In this document: positions 32,224-43,000 of the stretch, one piece after another
How positions within the stretch are numbered: position 1 is the first letter of the stretch
How the letters are laid out: the number at the start of each line of letters is the position of its first letter
DNA from: Erysipelotrichaceae bacterium
Lineage (GTDB): Bacteria > Bacillota_I > Bacilli_A > Erysipelotrichales > Erysipelotrichaceae
Assembly: GCA_015058955.1 (NCBI GenBank)
Contig: SVBJ01000001.1
Span: 62,001-126,000 of the forward strand
Reading direction: 5' to 3'
DNA: 64,000 bases
Position numbers and translations under genes: made by a program
Notes under the pieces: model-generated
Databases searched by the model: none
Seen by the model: the letters and a program-made list of their open reading frames with translations, nothing else
What the model was told of the DNA's origin: nothing

Positions 32224-35112
32224 TTAGAGAGTGAATATTTCATCCAGCTGATCGCCGCACTTTTCAATGGCCTGCTTGTTGCCGATGACGCAGATGTTGT
32301 CCCGGTCACGTACCTTTTCCAGCAGCTCAACGGATCCGGCAATGGCTTTCTTGTCGGTTGCCAGAATTGAATCAAGCACTCTCTGCTTTGCTTCATCAGT
32401 ATATCCGGTGAAATAATCCATGTCGCTTCTTCTGGCCATGGTCTTGGCTGTCATTAACGGGTCAAAGTCGCCCATGGTACCGATGATGTATTTCTCGGTG
32501 TCCTGTTCGCTTTCACAGAAGCCCTTGAGATAATCCGGAGCATTCTTGAAGATGCGTAAGGTGTTGGCAGGGTTAGGGTCACGGTATGATCTGTAGGTCG
32601 AGGCATTGCCTCTGGCTACAAAACCGCAGCCGTAAGCGCCGCCCTTGACTCTGACATTGGTCCAGAGATAATCAAGGGATAGGATGTTGGAAATGACATA
32701 CATTGTTCCCAGCTGTTCATCGCTTAAGCCCGTGGTTGCTGAACCCATGCAGGCATAGGAGATGTTGGCCGGAACGACGATTCCTTCACGTCTGTGACCT
32801 AAAGGCTTTCTTTCGGCCTTCTCGCCGATCGTTCCTTCCGGTGCTTCATCCAGCATGGCCATGACGATTCTTGGCTTGGCAGGGGAAGCGATGCCGATGG
32901 TCAGACGGTCTCTGATAAACAGCTTTTGATACAGCTTGGCCATTTCGTTAATTACCTGTTCAGCCTTGCTGTCCCAGTTTTCTTCCAGATCCTTGATGAA
33001 ACGGTAGAATTCATAGCCGTTGGCATATTCAGCGGATACACCTGCTTCGCTGTCATAGGCGCTTACGCGAAGGCTTCCCAGCTGATTTCCGGCCTGGATG
33101 AATGCCTGCTCAAGAGAAGTCTTTGTCTGTCTGACAATGTCTCTGATGGCCTGACGGTCACTCAGAGAGGTATGATACAGCATTTCCTTAATGAGATCAG
33201 TACCGGCCAGATCGTTTCTTTCCAGGGTGCTCCAGATTACGGTGAAGGCTGAGGTGAGATTGCTCTGACGGTCAAGTGCAAAGGTAATGCCGGTGTTGAA
33301 TTCACCCAATGTGGCATTTATCTGCTGATTGAGATGAACGGTATCAAACTTTTCGGTAGCGATCCGTCCCAGCAGATTTGACAGTAAGGCCCGTACTGAC
33401 AGCTGATGAAGGCTGAAATCAGATATGTCACTGTATAAGGACACATAGCTGATGCCGTTGGTATCAAGTTCGTGTTTCAATACGACGTTTCTGCCACCGT
33501 GACGGCATACTTCCAGTGGAAGCTTTGTGGCAGTTTTTTTCAGGTCGGACAGATGGAGAACAGGTAAGGTTGCCTGCTGTTGTGGTGTGTCTTCCGTTGC
33601 CTGCCAGATAGCCAGCTGTTTATTCATCTCGACCATTTCACTGATCTGTTCCTTGCTCCAAGCTGCCTTGGCAGCTGCCAGTTTCCGTTTTTCTCTTTCG
33701 GCTTTCTGCTGCCCTAAGGATGTAGACGGCTTTAACATGATCTTAGCATGGTGATTGCTGTCGAGAATGAGTTTCTGCAGCAGTTCTTCAAAGTAACCGG
33801 TATTCATCTTTTCCCTTAACCGGGCAAAGATGTCATCGCGGACGATACCGTCTACCGGATCACCGCCATACAGCCAGGTATCAAGTGAACTTAAGGCAAA
33901 GACCAATCCCTTAGGAGCATTGCCGAAGTCTCTTTCCTTGGCCTTGAATTCAGCCTTGCTGAGAACGGCATTGAGTTCATCTCTGTCAATGCCTTCCCTG
34001 ATCATGGAGGCAATGACACTGTTGATGGCTTCTCTGATCTGAGCTTCTTTTTCAATGTCAGTATTGATTACGTCAATTTCAACAAATGACTGCAGCAGTC
34101 CGTCTTCCAGAGAGAAGTAGACATCTTCACCTAAGCCATTGGAAATGATGGCTTTCTTCAGAGGTGATTCATTTGATCCGCATAATACCTGAGATAACAG
34201 AGATAAAGCGGCATTGGAGAGACGGTCTTCATAGCTGCCGACTACATAGCCGTAAGCTATCTGAGCCTTGCCGGCAGGGTTTTCTTCCGGTGAGATCTCA
34301 TATTCAACAGTGTCTTCACTGATGACAGGCTGCTGTAATTCGAAATTGATTCTGGCACCATCTGATGTCATGTCTGAGAGATATTCATCATCAATGATTC
34401 CCAGTACTTCTTCAATGTTCATGTCACCGTCAAGAATGATGAATGAATTGGAAGGGCTGTAGTATTTCCGGTGGCTGTCGCAGAACTGCTGGAAAGTCAG
34501 TTCAGGAATGTGATCAGGATCACCGCCTGATTCAAAACCGTAGCAGGTATCAGGGAACAGGGCATGCAGCAGATTGCGACCTCTGATTCCATCCGGTGAG
34601 GAGAAGGCTCCTTTCATTTCATTGAATACAACACCCTTGTAAATAGGATCGGCTTCCGGATCAAGTATTTCATAATGCCAGCCTTCCTGATGGAAAACGT
34701 CAGGCTTGGTAACAGCCAGCGGCTTGAAGACGGCATCCAGGTAAACACGCATTAGATTGATGAAATCCTTATCGTTACGGCTGGAAACCGGATAGACTGT
34801 CTTGTCAGGATAAGTCATGGCATTCAGGAAAGTCTGCAGAGATCCCTTTAACAGGTCAACAAACGGTTCTCTGACCGGATAACGCTGTGATCCGTTCAGA
34901 ACTGAATGCTCTAGAATGTGGAATACACCGGTGTCATCAGTCGGTGTAGTTCTGAAGGCGATGGCGAAAGTCTTGTTTTCGTCGCCTCTTTTAAGCCAGA
35001 TGGTCTTGGCGAGAGTTTTCTCATGGACCATCTCGTATAAGTCAGCATTGATTTCCTCAATGTGTCTGATATTCAGAACACGGAAACCATGAATGACATC
35101 ATTAATGTTCAT
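32224..35112 (-). CDS. M16C insulinase-family metallopeptidase (presequence protease-like)
   Basis: This 962-residue protein has the inverted zinc motif HILEH near residue 65 (DDTGVFHILEHSVLNGS), with the distal Glu expected in VVFNEMKGAFSSPDG. Length and the order of two halves match M16C peptidases such as PreP/Cym1 and bacterial homologues, which fold as a closed clamshell and degrade unfolded peptides. No signal peptide is seen. ACGGAGGTTTTATCTGT precedes the ATG. It may act with the M13 enzyme opposite in peptide turnover. Confidence 0.93.
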   Translation of the reverse strand: MNINDVIHGFRVLNIRHIEEINADLYEMVHEKTLAKTIWLKRGDENKTFAIAFRTTPTDDTGVFHILEHSVLNGSQRYPVREPFVDLLKGSLQTFLNAMTYPDKTVYPVSSRNDKDFINLMRVYLDAVFKPLAVTKPDVFHQEGWHYEILDPEADPIYKGVVFNEMKGAFSSPDGIRGRNLLHALFPDTCYGFESGGDPDHIPELTFQQFCDSHRKYYSPSNSFIILDGDMNIEEVLGIIDDEYLSDMTSDGARINFELQQPVISEDTVEYEISPEENPAGKAQIAYGYVVGSYEDRLSNAALSLLSQVLCGSNESPLKKAIISNGLGEDVYFSLEDGLLQSFVEIDVINTDIEKEAQIREAINSVIASMIREGIDRDELNAVLSKAEFKAKERDFGNAPKGLVFALSSLDTWLYGGDPVDGIVRDDIFARLREKMNTGYFEELLQKLILDSNHHAKIMLKPSTSLGQQKAEREKRKLAAAKAAWSKEQISEMVEMNKQLAIWQATEDTPQQQATLPVLHLSDLKKTATKLPLEVCRHGGRNVVLKHELDTNGISYVSLYSDISDFSLHQLSVRALLSNLLGRIATEKFDTVHLNQQINATLGEFNTGITFALDRQSNLTSAFTVIWSTLERNDLAGTDLIKEMLYHTSLSDRQAIRDIVRQTKTSLEQAFIQAGNQLGSLRVSAYDSEAGVSAEYANGYEFYRFIKDLEENWDSKAEQVINEMAKLYQKLFIRDRLTIGIASPAKPRIVMAMLDEAPEGTIGEKAERKPLGHRREGIVVPANISYACMGSATTGLSDEQLGTMYVISNILSLDYLWTNVRVKGGAYGCGFVARGNASTYRSYRDPNPANTLRIFKNAPDYLKGFCESEQDTEKYIIGTMGDFDPLMTAKTMARRSDMDYFTGYTDEAKQRVLDSILATDKKAIAGSVELLEKVRDRDNICVIGNKQAIEKCGDQLDEIFTL

Positions 35113-35138
35113 ACAGATAAAACCTCCGTCTGTTTTAT

Positions 35139-35144
35139 ATTATA
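35139..35144 (-). promoter_or_regulatory. -10 box of the M16C peptidase gene
   Basis: TATAAT on the minus strand, 27 bases before the start codon. The -35 region is not clear. Confidence 0.5.
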
Positions 35145-35271
35145 TCTTATAATCCATCTTTATCCAAAAAAGAACACCTGCAGATGTCAAAAATCCCATT
35201 TCTGATGAGAAATAAGAAATAATCCTTTATTTTTCAGGCGCACTCTGTTTAAATATATCCGGGAGTAACGT

Positions 35272-35916
35272 ATGATTAAGGCTATACTTTTTGACCTCGA
35301 CGGTGTACTGGTTGATTCTGAAACCTATGACCAGCAGATAACTGCTGATTTTATCCATGAAAACAATTATAAGACTGATCCTTCCATCTTCAGAGTCTGG
35401 ATCGGCGGTTCTCCGGAAATAGATTCCTGGAGCATTATTCTGCCTCAGGTTCATCCGGATGATGATCCTTCAACTTTCCGTGACAAGGTCAATGAATATC
35501 ACCGTGTCAGAAGGGAACGGATCTTCTTCCCGCCACTGGCATTCCCGGATACGGTCGGGGCAATAAGACACTTTCATGAACTTGGCTATAAGATGGCCTG
35601 CTGTTCATCCAGTGAACCATGGTACATCGAAAGAGCACTGAACCAGCTGGAAATCAGAGACTGTTTCAACTTCGTTGTATCAGGAAGAGACCTGACTCAT
35701 GGCAAACCGAACCCACAGATCTATCTGCTGACCCGAGAACATCTGGGAATACAGAAGGATGAAGCTGTCATCATTGAAGATTCTCCATATGGCATCAAAG
35801 CCGGGAAGAATGCCGGAATACTGACCATTGCCAGAAAGGATCATAAATTCGGCATGGATCAGAGTGAGGCAGACGGTTTCATTGACAGTCTGTACGAAAT
35901 AGAAAAATATCTGTAA
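35272..35916 (+). CDS. HAD-superfamily hydrolase (beta-phosphoglucomutase-like)
   Basis: This 214-residue enzyme has HAD motif I DLDGVLVD with the nucleophile Asp9, a helical cap, motif II CSSSEPW, motif III HGKPNPQIYLL and motif IV IIEDSPYGIKAGKNAG. The arrangement is that of the PGM-B/GPH subgroup, acting on small phosphorylated metabolites; the substrate is unknown. CCGGGAGTAACGT precedes the ATG. It ends at a terminator shared with groEL. Confidence 0.88.
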   Translation: MIKAILFDLDGVLVDSETYDQQITADFIHENNYKTDPSIFRVWIGGSPEIDSWSIILPQVHPDDDPSTFRDKVNEYHRVRRERIFFPPLAFPDTVGAIRHFHELGYKMACCSSSEPWYIERALNQLEIRDCFNFVVSGRDLTHGKPNPQIYLLTREHLGIQKDEAVIIEDSPYGIKAGKNAGILTIARKDHKFGMDQSEADGFIDSLYEIEKYL

Positions 35917-35919
35917 CAA

Positions 35920-35943
35920 AAAAGGTCGCAATTGCGACCTTTT
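35920..35943. terminator. Bidirectional terminator between HAD gene and groEL
   Basis: A perfect palindrome AAAAGGTCGC-AATT-GCGACCTTTT. Confidence 0.92.
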
Positions 35944-35950
35944 AAGTGCT

Positions 35951-37862
<1,912 letters not shown>

Positions 37863-37875
37863 GAATATTCCTCCT

Positions 37876-37902
37876 TTAGCACTCTAACGCTGTAAGTGCT
37901 AA
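37876..37902 (-). promoter_or_regulatory. CIRCE operator (HrcA-binding site)
   Basis: TTAGCACTC-N9-AAGTGCTAA matches the 9-9-9 CIRCE consensus with one mismatch (first base of the right arm). It lies between the groES promoter and start codon, so HrcA should repress the operon. hrcA itself is not in the window. Confidence 0.93.
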
Positions 37903-37911
37903 CCATATATA

Positions 37912-37939
37912 ATTATAGTATACGAAATCATATTGTCAA
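37912..37939 (-). promoter_or_regulatory. groESL promoter
   Basis: On the minus strand TTGACA (37939-37934), 16 bases, TATAAT (37917-37912): both hexamers are consensus, fitting a strong sigma-A promoter. Confidence 0.88.
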
Positions 37940-37985
37940 GCGTAAGAAAGGGGCAGTTGTGGTATAATGGGAACAGGTGGTAAAT

Positions 37986-38843
37986 ATGTTCAGAAAGAAT
38001 AACTTCTTGCTCATCATGATCGTTCTTCTGGCAGCAGGGATCTTCGGTACCCTGTGGTTTTACAATACCTATATAGTTCCGAATGCCCGGATGTCCTCAA
38101 CCTACATGGAGGTATATCAGGACCTTGATGCCAACGAAATAAAGACCATCAGCCTTGATACCATCAATAACAAGGTCAATGTGGTAGCCACTAATGATCA
38201 GAAGATCAAGATCAGTTATTTCCAGAGAACTGACAGTGCCAACAGCTTTGTGGTTAATAAGAACGATGTCTCACTGAAGATCATCGAAAGAACGGAGACG
38301 CCTTCCAACAGTTTCATTTCCTCGACCAGACGGATCGATACCATTACCATTTATCTGCCGGCAGGTTCCGAGGTTTCCCTGACCAATAAGACATATGAAG
38401 GCCGGCTGACCATTGACGGTGTATCACTTAACAGAATCACTGCCAGCTCAATTAACGGAGCCATAACGATCAGAAACTGCAGGGCAGGATCAATTGATCT
38501 CAATACCAACTCCGGAGAAGTGAATGTCAGTGATAATGTATTCAGTAATGCTGTCATACAGGGAGTAACCGGTAAGGTAACGATGAAGATAACTGATTCA
38601 CTGGCTCTGTATAATCTGAACATCCGTACCGAAAACGGCTTTCTGACGGTAAATAATGAAAGAGTCAGAGTAGTTGTGGATGAACAGGAAACCGTTGTCA
38701 ACTACATGGAAGTAGAAAGAGAAGGGGTTGAGCGTTCCATTAAGCTTACCAGTTTCCGCGGCAACATTTCTCTTGCCAGCAATGAGGAAGCGGTAAACAA
38801 TAACGAAGAACCGGCAGGTGAAAATGAAGGTGTTCAGGAATAA
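37986..38843 (+). CDS. Membrane-anchored DUF4097-like beta-repeat protein
   Basis: This 285-residue protein has one N-terminal transmembrane segment (FLLIMIVLLAAGIFGTLWFY) followed by a beta-rich domain of short repeats (GRLTIDGVSLNRITASSING, GSIDLNTNSGEVNVSDNVF, IRTENGFLTVNN), characteristic of DUF4097 (putative adhesin or envelope-stress related). An acidic, Asn/Glu-rich tail ends it. The ATG at 37986 follows AGGTGG; TATAAT at 37963-37968 gives a short leader. It diverges from groESL. Function unknown. Confidence 0.8.
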   Translation: MFRKNNFLLIMIVLLAAGIFGTLWFYNTYIVPNARMSSTYMEVYQDLDANEIKTISLDTINNKVNVVATNDQKIKISYFQRTDSANSFVVNKNDVSLKIIERTETPSNSFISSTRRIDTITIYLPAGSEVSLTNKTYEGRLTIDGVSLNRITASSINGAITIRNCRAGSIDLNTNSGEVNVSDNVFSNAVIQGVTGKVTMKITDSLALYNLNIRTENGFLTVNNERVRVVVDEQETVVNYMEVEREGVERSIKLTSFRGNISLASNEEAVNNNEEPAGENEGVQE

Positions 38844-38876
38844 CTGAGCACCTTTTAAAAAATGAGGATACAAGAC

Positions 38877-39635
38877 ATGAACTGTGAACTGTATGACATG
38901 ATATTCAGGAGAAAGTCCTTCCATCTGTTCCGTGATCTGGGAGACCAGCGTATCAGTGAGAAAGAACTGGAAGAGATCAAGCAGATCTGGCAGCAGCTGG
39001 ATCCGCTTTATCCTGACATTAAGACCGCCATAAGGATCGTTTCGGCAGAAGAAACGACCTGTAAAAGAGGAGAGGAATACTGCATTCTGCTCTACAGTGA
39101 GAAAAAGGAGAACTGTCTCCAGAACATCGGCTATCTGGGAGAACAGCTTGATCTGTACCTGGTATCTCATGACATCGCAACGCTGTGGTTTGGCATCGGC
39201 AAAACCGAGGAGAAGCAGTTTGATGGTCTGGATTTCATCATCATGATTGCCATCGCCAAGGTATCTGGTGAAAAGAAGTTCCGTAAGGACATATTCAAAA
39301 GCAAGCGCAAGCCTGTTGAGGAGATCTGGGAAGGCGAATACATTGAAGGTGTGACGGACATCGTCAGATTTGCGCCAAGTGCCTGCAATACCCAGCCATG
39401 GCTTGTCCGTAATCATGAAAAACTGGAAGTCTTTCGCTATAAAAAGGACGGGAAAAGGGGAATCATGCCGGCTGACATGGTGCGGTATTATAACCGCATT
39501 GACATCGGCATCTTCCTGTGTTTCCTGGAGCTGTGCCTGATGCACAATGGCATTGGATTTGAAAGAGAACTGTTCGCGGATGGCGGCAGTGGGGAAACAA
39601 CGGTTCTTAACGCAGTATATAAAAAAACACCATGA
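38877..39635 (+). CDS. Nitroreductase-like flavoprotein
   Basis: This 252-residue protein shows a nitroreductase pattern in a rearranged form: N-terminal MIFRRKSFHLFRD (FMN-binding Arg region) and, late, RFAPSACNTQPWLVRN, matching the S-x-N-x-Q-P-W motif. Such putative nitroreductases bind FMN and reduce quinones or nitro compounds with NAD(P)H. GAGGA at 38864 lies eight bases before the ATG at 38877, so this start is preferred over the one at 38862. It follows the DUF4097-like gene closely and may be cotranscribed. Confidence 0.8.
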   Translation: MNCELYDMIFRRKSFHLFRDLGDQRISEKELEEIKQIWQQLDPLYPDIKTAIRIVSAEETTCKRGEEYCILLYSEKKENCLQNIGYLGEQLDLYLVSHDIATLWFGIGKTEEKQFDGLDFIIMIAIAKVSGEKKFRKDIFKSKRKPVEEIWEGEYIEGVTDIVRFAPSACNTQPWLVRNHEKLEVFRYKKDGKRGIMPADMVRYYNRIDIGIFLCFLELCLMHNGIGFERELFADGGSGETTVLNAVYKKTP

Positions 39636-39646
39636 CGACATGGTGT
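39621..39646 (-). terminator. Terminator of the HIT gene
   Basis: On the minus strand ACACCATG-TCGT-CATGGTGT is followed by a seven-T run. It overlaps the end of the opposite nitroreductase gene. Confidence 0.85.
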
Positions 39647-39661
39647 CCATGAAAAACTGAT

Positions 39662-39686
39662 GACAGGTGATTACCTGTCTTTGTTT
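39662..39686 (+). terminator. Terminator of the nitroreductase-like gene
   Basis: GACAGGT-GATT-ACCTGTC followed by TTTGTTT. It overlaps the 3' end of the HIT gene, so the two converging genes terminate inside each other. Confidence 0.75.
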
Positions 39687-40075
39687 ATGTCTCTGACTAT
39701 TTCAGCAAGATCATATGGTTCGTGGTGAGGGTCAAACTCAATGTTAAGACCTTCATCATTGCCGTATCTCGGGATGATGTGGAAATGCAGATGCATTACG
39801 GACTGTCCGGCTGCTTCGTTGGTGTTGACCAGAATGTTACATCCCCGGGCATCCAGGTTCTTTACGATCTTTCCTGCCAGATCTCTGACTACCTCTATCA
39901 GGTGAGCAAGAGTCTGTTCATCACATTCCAGAATGTTGGCAAAGTGCTGCTTAGGCATTACCAGAGTATGGCCTCTGGTAACCTGGGAAATGTCTAGGAT
40001 GGCCAGGCACTGGTCATCTTCATATACTTTGGCTGAAGGGATCTTTCCTTCAATGATATCGCAGAATATACACAT
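39671..40075 (-). CDS. HIT-family nucleotide hydrolase/transferase
   Basis: HIT proteins hydrolyse nucleotide phosphoramidates or dinucleoside polyphosphates. The 134-residue product begins MCIFCDIIEGKIPSAKVYED and has the triad HLHFHIIPR; the preceding GHTLVMPKQH is also typical. The frame extends five codons upstream, but that stretch contains the ribosome-binding site (GGAGG) eight bases before the ATG at 40075. Cys2 and Cys5 plus His residues resemble the zinc-binding HINT subgroup. Confidence 0.93.
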   Translation of the reverse strand: MCIFCDIIEGKIPSAKVYEDDQCLAILDISQVTRGHTLVMPKQHFANILECDEQTLAHLIEVVRDLAGKIVKNLDARGCNILVNTNEAAGQSVMHLHFHIIPRYGNDEGLNIEFDPHHEPYDLAEIVRDINKDR

Positions 40076-40107
40076 TTTCTTATCCTCCATGCTTATCTTA
40101 ATTATAA

Positions 40108-40926
40108 TTACTTGCTGCTTCCGTCTTCAACCTGTTTTTCCGGTTTCAGGTCAATGAAGATCAGTTCCGGCTGGTTATTCAGACGGAAAGGGAACAGGGA
40201 ATTGCCGATGCCGCGGGATATGATCAGAGAAGTGCTGCCTTTCTTATGCAGGCCTTCTGTCAGCTGCGGTTTAAATCCCTGATCAGGAGCATATCCGGCT
40301 CCGATGACCGGGAAACGCATCTGTCCGCCATGAGCATGTCCGCTTAACACCAGATCAGCTCCGTTTTCACTGTATGCCTCCAGCATTTCAGGGCGGTGGA
40401 ACAGCACGACGTTAAACAGTTCATCGTTCTTCAAAGCCTGATACTTCTGAGTGAAAAGGGAAGTACGCTGACCGTAGGGAATGCCATAGAAGTCATTGAG
40501 CCCAATCAGGTTAATGCCGTTTACCTGATAAGCTTCATCTTCAATGACAGTCATGGAACAACGGTATAGAGCTTCCATTATTTCATCGTGCTGTGATGAA
40601 CGGATCTCATGATTGCCCGTGACGTAATAGACCGGGGCAATTTTCGCCAGTTTTTCCACGAATTCCACGGCCTGTGGGATGTTGGTACGGCGGGAGTCGA
40701 CCAGATCTCCGGTAATGCAGATCAGATCAGGCTGCCGGCTTTTCAGTTCCCTGAGAATCCTGTTTATCAGCAGGCTGATGCGGGTATTATGAAAATCCGA
40801 GATGTGGGCTATTCTGACCGGCTGCTTCAGCTTACAGCTGGTTATCTGATGGCTGCTGATGGTCAGAATGGCATTACTCAGATAAAGAATGATAATGATT
40901 ACTGTAATAATGAATATATAAATCAT
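40108..40926 (-). CDS. Membrane-anchored metallophosphoesterase (YkuE-like)
   Basis: This 272-residue protein has an N-terminal membrane anchor (IYIFIITVIIIILYL) and calcineurin-like motifs: HISDFHN, CITGDLVD, YVTGNHE, VVLFHRPE and LSGHAHGGQ. Related proteins have been proposed to act on UDP-linked lipid intermediates or other phosphoesters; the substrate is not clear. It starts about 40 bases after the terminator of the PrsA-like gene, with no Shine-Dalgarno sequence near the ATG; a -10-like TTTAATTTATAT sits directly upstream. Confidence 0.87.
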   Translation of the reverse strand: MIYIFIITVIIIILYLSNAILTISSHQITSCKLKQPVRIAHISDFHNTRISLLINRILRELKSRQPDLICITGDLVDSRRTNIPQAVEFVEKLAKIAPVYYVTGNHEIRSSQHDEIMEALYRCSMTVIEDEAYQVNGINLIGLNDFYGIPYGQRTSLFTQKYQALKNDELFNVVLFHRPEMLEAYSENGADLVLSGHAHGGQMRFPVIGAGYAPDQGFKPQLTEGLHKKGSTSLIISRGIGNSLFPFRLNNQPELIFIDLKPEKQVEDGSSK

Positions 40927-40942
40927 ATATAAATTAAAACAT

Positions 40943-40966
40943 AAAAAAAGGATGTTTTCACATCCT
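40943..40966 (-). terminator. Terminator of the PrsA-like operon
   Basis: On the minus strand AGGATG-TGAAAA-CATCCT is followed by TTTTTT, starting at the stop codon. Confidence 0.82.
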
Positions 40967-41867
40967 AATTTTCCGTACCCAGATATGATGGATAGTTGGC
41001 CTTGACGAAGTTGTATGCGTCAATGTCATAAAGCTTGAAGTTATGCTTTGTGAAGAAATAGCCGTTTGATCTGTCCATGAAACTTGAGACAGTCTTCAGA
41101 TAAGCTACGAAATCATCCTTGAGCTGTGCCTGGTTGGTAACGGTAGTCTGAACTACATAGTAACCATTGGCGTTCTTGTTGACGATTGCGTCTGATAATG
41201 TCGGATTCTGTACTGTTGCCAGGTAAGCAAGTACGTTGTAATCCAGTGAAGTACTGTTGCGGGTATAGAGCTGTTCCTTGGCCAGATCTTCCTTGCTTCC
41301 GAATTCAGCAGCTACAGCTGCGAAATCTTCGCCGGTCTTGATCTTGGTGATGGCTTCATTGGCCTTTTCTCTGGCTGCTTCGTTTCCGATGTCAGAAGCG
41401 TCAATGAAGATCATTCTGGCCTTTAACGGCAGGTATTCCCGGAAAATGTCATCCCACTTCTCATCGATGTATTTTTCGACGAGCTTGTCTGACTTGGTTC
41501 TGGTTACGCAGAACTTCATGAAGTCATCAACACTGTCATAACCCAGGTTCTTCAGGACTTCTTCAAAGTCGCCCTGAGTTTCAAGCTGTGACTTGTAACT
41601 GTCAAACAGTTCCTGAGCCTTCTTGGTGATGTCTTCTGAATCTTCGATTTCAGCATTGGCTATGATTTCCATGGCCTTGGTGATGATGGTGTTGGCAGCA
41701 TCGTCCTTAACCATTCTGTCATAGAGATCCTTCTTAGTGATCTTTTCCTTGCCGATCTGAATGACTAATTCGTTAGGGTTTGAAACGGTTGCGGTTGCAT
41801 CCTTGCATCCGGCGAGAACGGTACATAAGCTTAAGGCGATAATGACGATCTTAATGAACTTCTTCAT
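40965..41867 (-). CDS. PrsA-like foldase lipoprotein (parvulin PPIase)
   Basis: This 300-residue lipoprotein (lipobox LAGC near residue 20) resembles extracytoplasmic folding factor PrsA. A SurA-like N-domain is followed by a parvulin segment (LPLKARMIFIDASD, GEDFAAVAAEFGSKE, NKNANGYYVVQ). The canonical GDLGWF segment is not clear, so isomerase activity may be weak. Start at 41867 fits AAGGAGAGTGAGTAAC; the frame's upstream ATG would place this site inside the gene. It follows the upstream PrsA-like gene with a one-base gap. Confidence 0.85.
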   Translation of the reverse strand: MKKFIKIVIIALSLCTVLAGCKDATATVSNPNELVIQIGKEKITKKDLYDRMVKDDAANTIITKAMEIIANAEIEDSEDITKKAQELFDSYKSQLETQGDFEEVLKNLGYDSVDDFMKFCVTRTKSDKLVEKYIDEKWDDIFREYLPLKARMIFIDASDIGNEAAREKANEAITKIKTGEDFAAVAAEFGSKEDLAKEQLYTRNSTSLDYNVLAYLATVQNPTLSDAIVNKNANGYYVVQTTVTNQAQLKDDFVAYLKTVSSFMDRSNGYFFTKHNFKLYDIDAYNFVKANYPSYLGTEN

Positions 41868-41868
41868 G

Positions 41869-42858
41869 TTACTCACTCTCCTTATCTTCAACTTTCAGGT
41901 TCTTCTTGACGATGGCTTCGATCTCATCGCTGCCGAACTTGACATTGAGCTTCTGAGCGGTTTCCCACAGGATCTTGTTGCTTAAGCCTTCATTTTCATT
42001 CATGATGGCACTGATGAAGTCTGTCTCTTCCTTGAAGTCGTCAACCTTGGTTGAATCACACTTGATCAGGAAGTAGCCAAATTCATCTGACTTGACCCAT
42101 TCACTTACCTGTCCTTCTTCCAGGGCGAGGGAAGTTTCCTGGAAAATCTTGTCGATTCCTGTTGTTTCAGCATCGAGGTAACCGAATCTGCCGCCGTTGG
42201 AAGCATTGCCGTCTTCAGAGAACTTTTCAGCGAAAGCTGCGAAGTTGTCAACGCTGTATTCAGCAGATGCCCAGGCATCCTGTGCACTCTTCAGCTTTTC
42301 AGCTTCTTCAGCAGTCGGGTTGTCAGGATCATCCATGGTCAGAACGACGTAGCTGATGATGCGAGGCTTATGCTCAGTTGTGAAGTGGTCGGAAACCAGT
42401 TCGCTGATGTGTTCGGAAACATACTGTCCGTACAGCTTTTCAGCCTTGGTGCTGTAAAGCAGATAATCATAGAAGGTATCGTATCCGTAATAGGTCTTGG
42501 CGATGTTGTCAAGGTAGGCCTCGTCATAACCGTAGTACTGACTGTAGGCAGCTAACAGATTCTGATAACGGGTCTTGATGTCGCTGATGAATTCATCAGT
42601 TGATTCTACAGCGTTATCCAGCAGAGCTGAATGGAACATCGTGTAGACTCTGTCATCGTAGTAGGTCTTTGACAGTTCGTCATATATCTGATCGGCAGAG
42701 AAGTTCTCGTCATCGACTGAGAAGACGATCTGCTGACCATTGACGGTTTTACCTGGTAATTTACCCTTGTTCTGATCATATGCAAAGTATACAGTGATGC
42801 ATACAAAGAAGATGCCAATTAACAGAGGGAACCAGTATTCTTTTAATTTTTCTACCAT
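41869..42858 (-). CDS. Membrane-anchored parvulin-type peptidyl-prolyl isomerase
   Basis: This 329-residue protein has one N-terminal transmembrane segment (WFPLLIGIFFVCITVYFAY), a helical chaperone domain and a parvulin domain (KPRIISYVVLTMDDPD, FAAFAEKFSEDGNASNGGRFGYL, EEGQVSEWVKSDEFGYFLI). The NGGRFGYL stretch matches the GDLG catalytic region better than in its neighbour. CAGGAGGATTACTATTT precedes the ATG. Together with 40965-41867 it forms a tandem secretion-foldase operon. Confidence 0.87.
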   Translation of the reverse strand: MVEKLKEYWFPLLIGIFFVCITVYFAYDQNKGKLPGKTVNGQQIVFSVDDENFSADQIYDELSKTYYDDRVYTMFHSALLDNAVESTDEFISDIKTRYQNLLAAYSQYYGYDEAYLDNIAKTYYGYDTFYDYLLYSTKAEKLYGQYVSEHISELVSDHFTTEHKPRIISYVVLTMDDPDNPTAEEAEKLKSAQDAWASAEYSVDNFAAFAEKFSEDGNASNGGRFGYLDAETTGIDKIFQETSLALEEGQVSEWVKSDEFGYFLIKCDSTKVDDFKEETDFISAIMNENEGLSNKILWETAQKLNVKFGSDEIEAIVKKNLKVEDKESE

Positions 42859-42963
42859 AAATAGTAATCCTCCTGGCGCGAACTTAATTATTATAAGTTA
42901 TATTTTTTTAATATGCAACCAAAAGAAATAGGGTGTATATTGGTGAAACTTGACGGAGGGTTA

Positions 42964-42972
42964 TGTTATAAT
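42964..42972 (+). promoter_or_regulatory. Extended -10 promoter of the suf operon
   Basis: TGtTATAAT at 42964-42972, 28 bases before the sufC ATG. No convincing -35 at the normal distance. Confidence 0.7.
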
Positions 42973-43000
42973 ACAACGTGAACGAAAAGGGGTGAAGCTT

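Noticed and set aside
38598-39650. 350-codon frame on the minus strand
   Set aside because: It lies entirely opposite the DUF4097-like and nitroreductase-like genes, has no ribosome-binding site and no recognisable motifs; it is a shadow frame.
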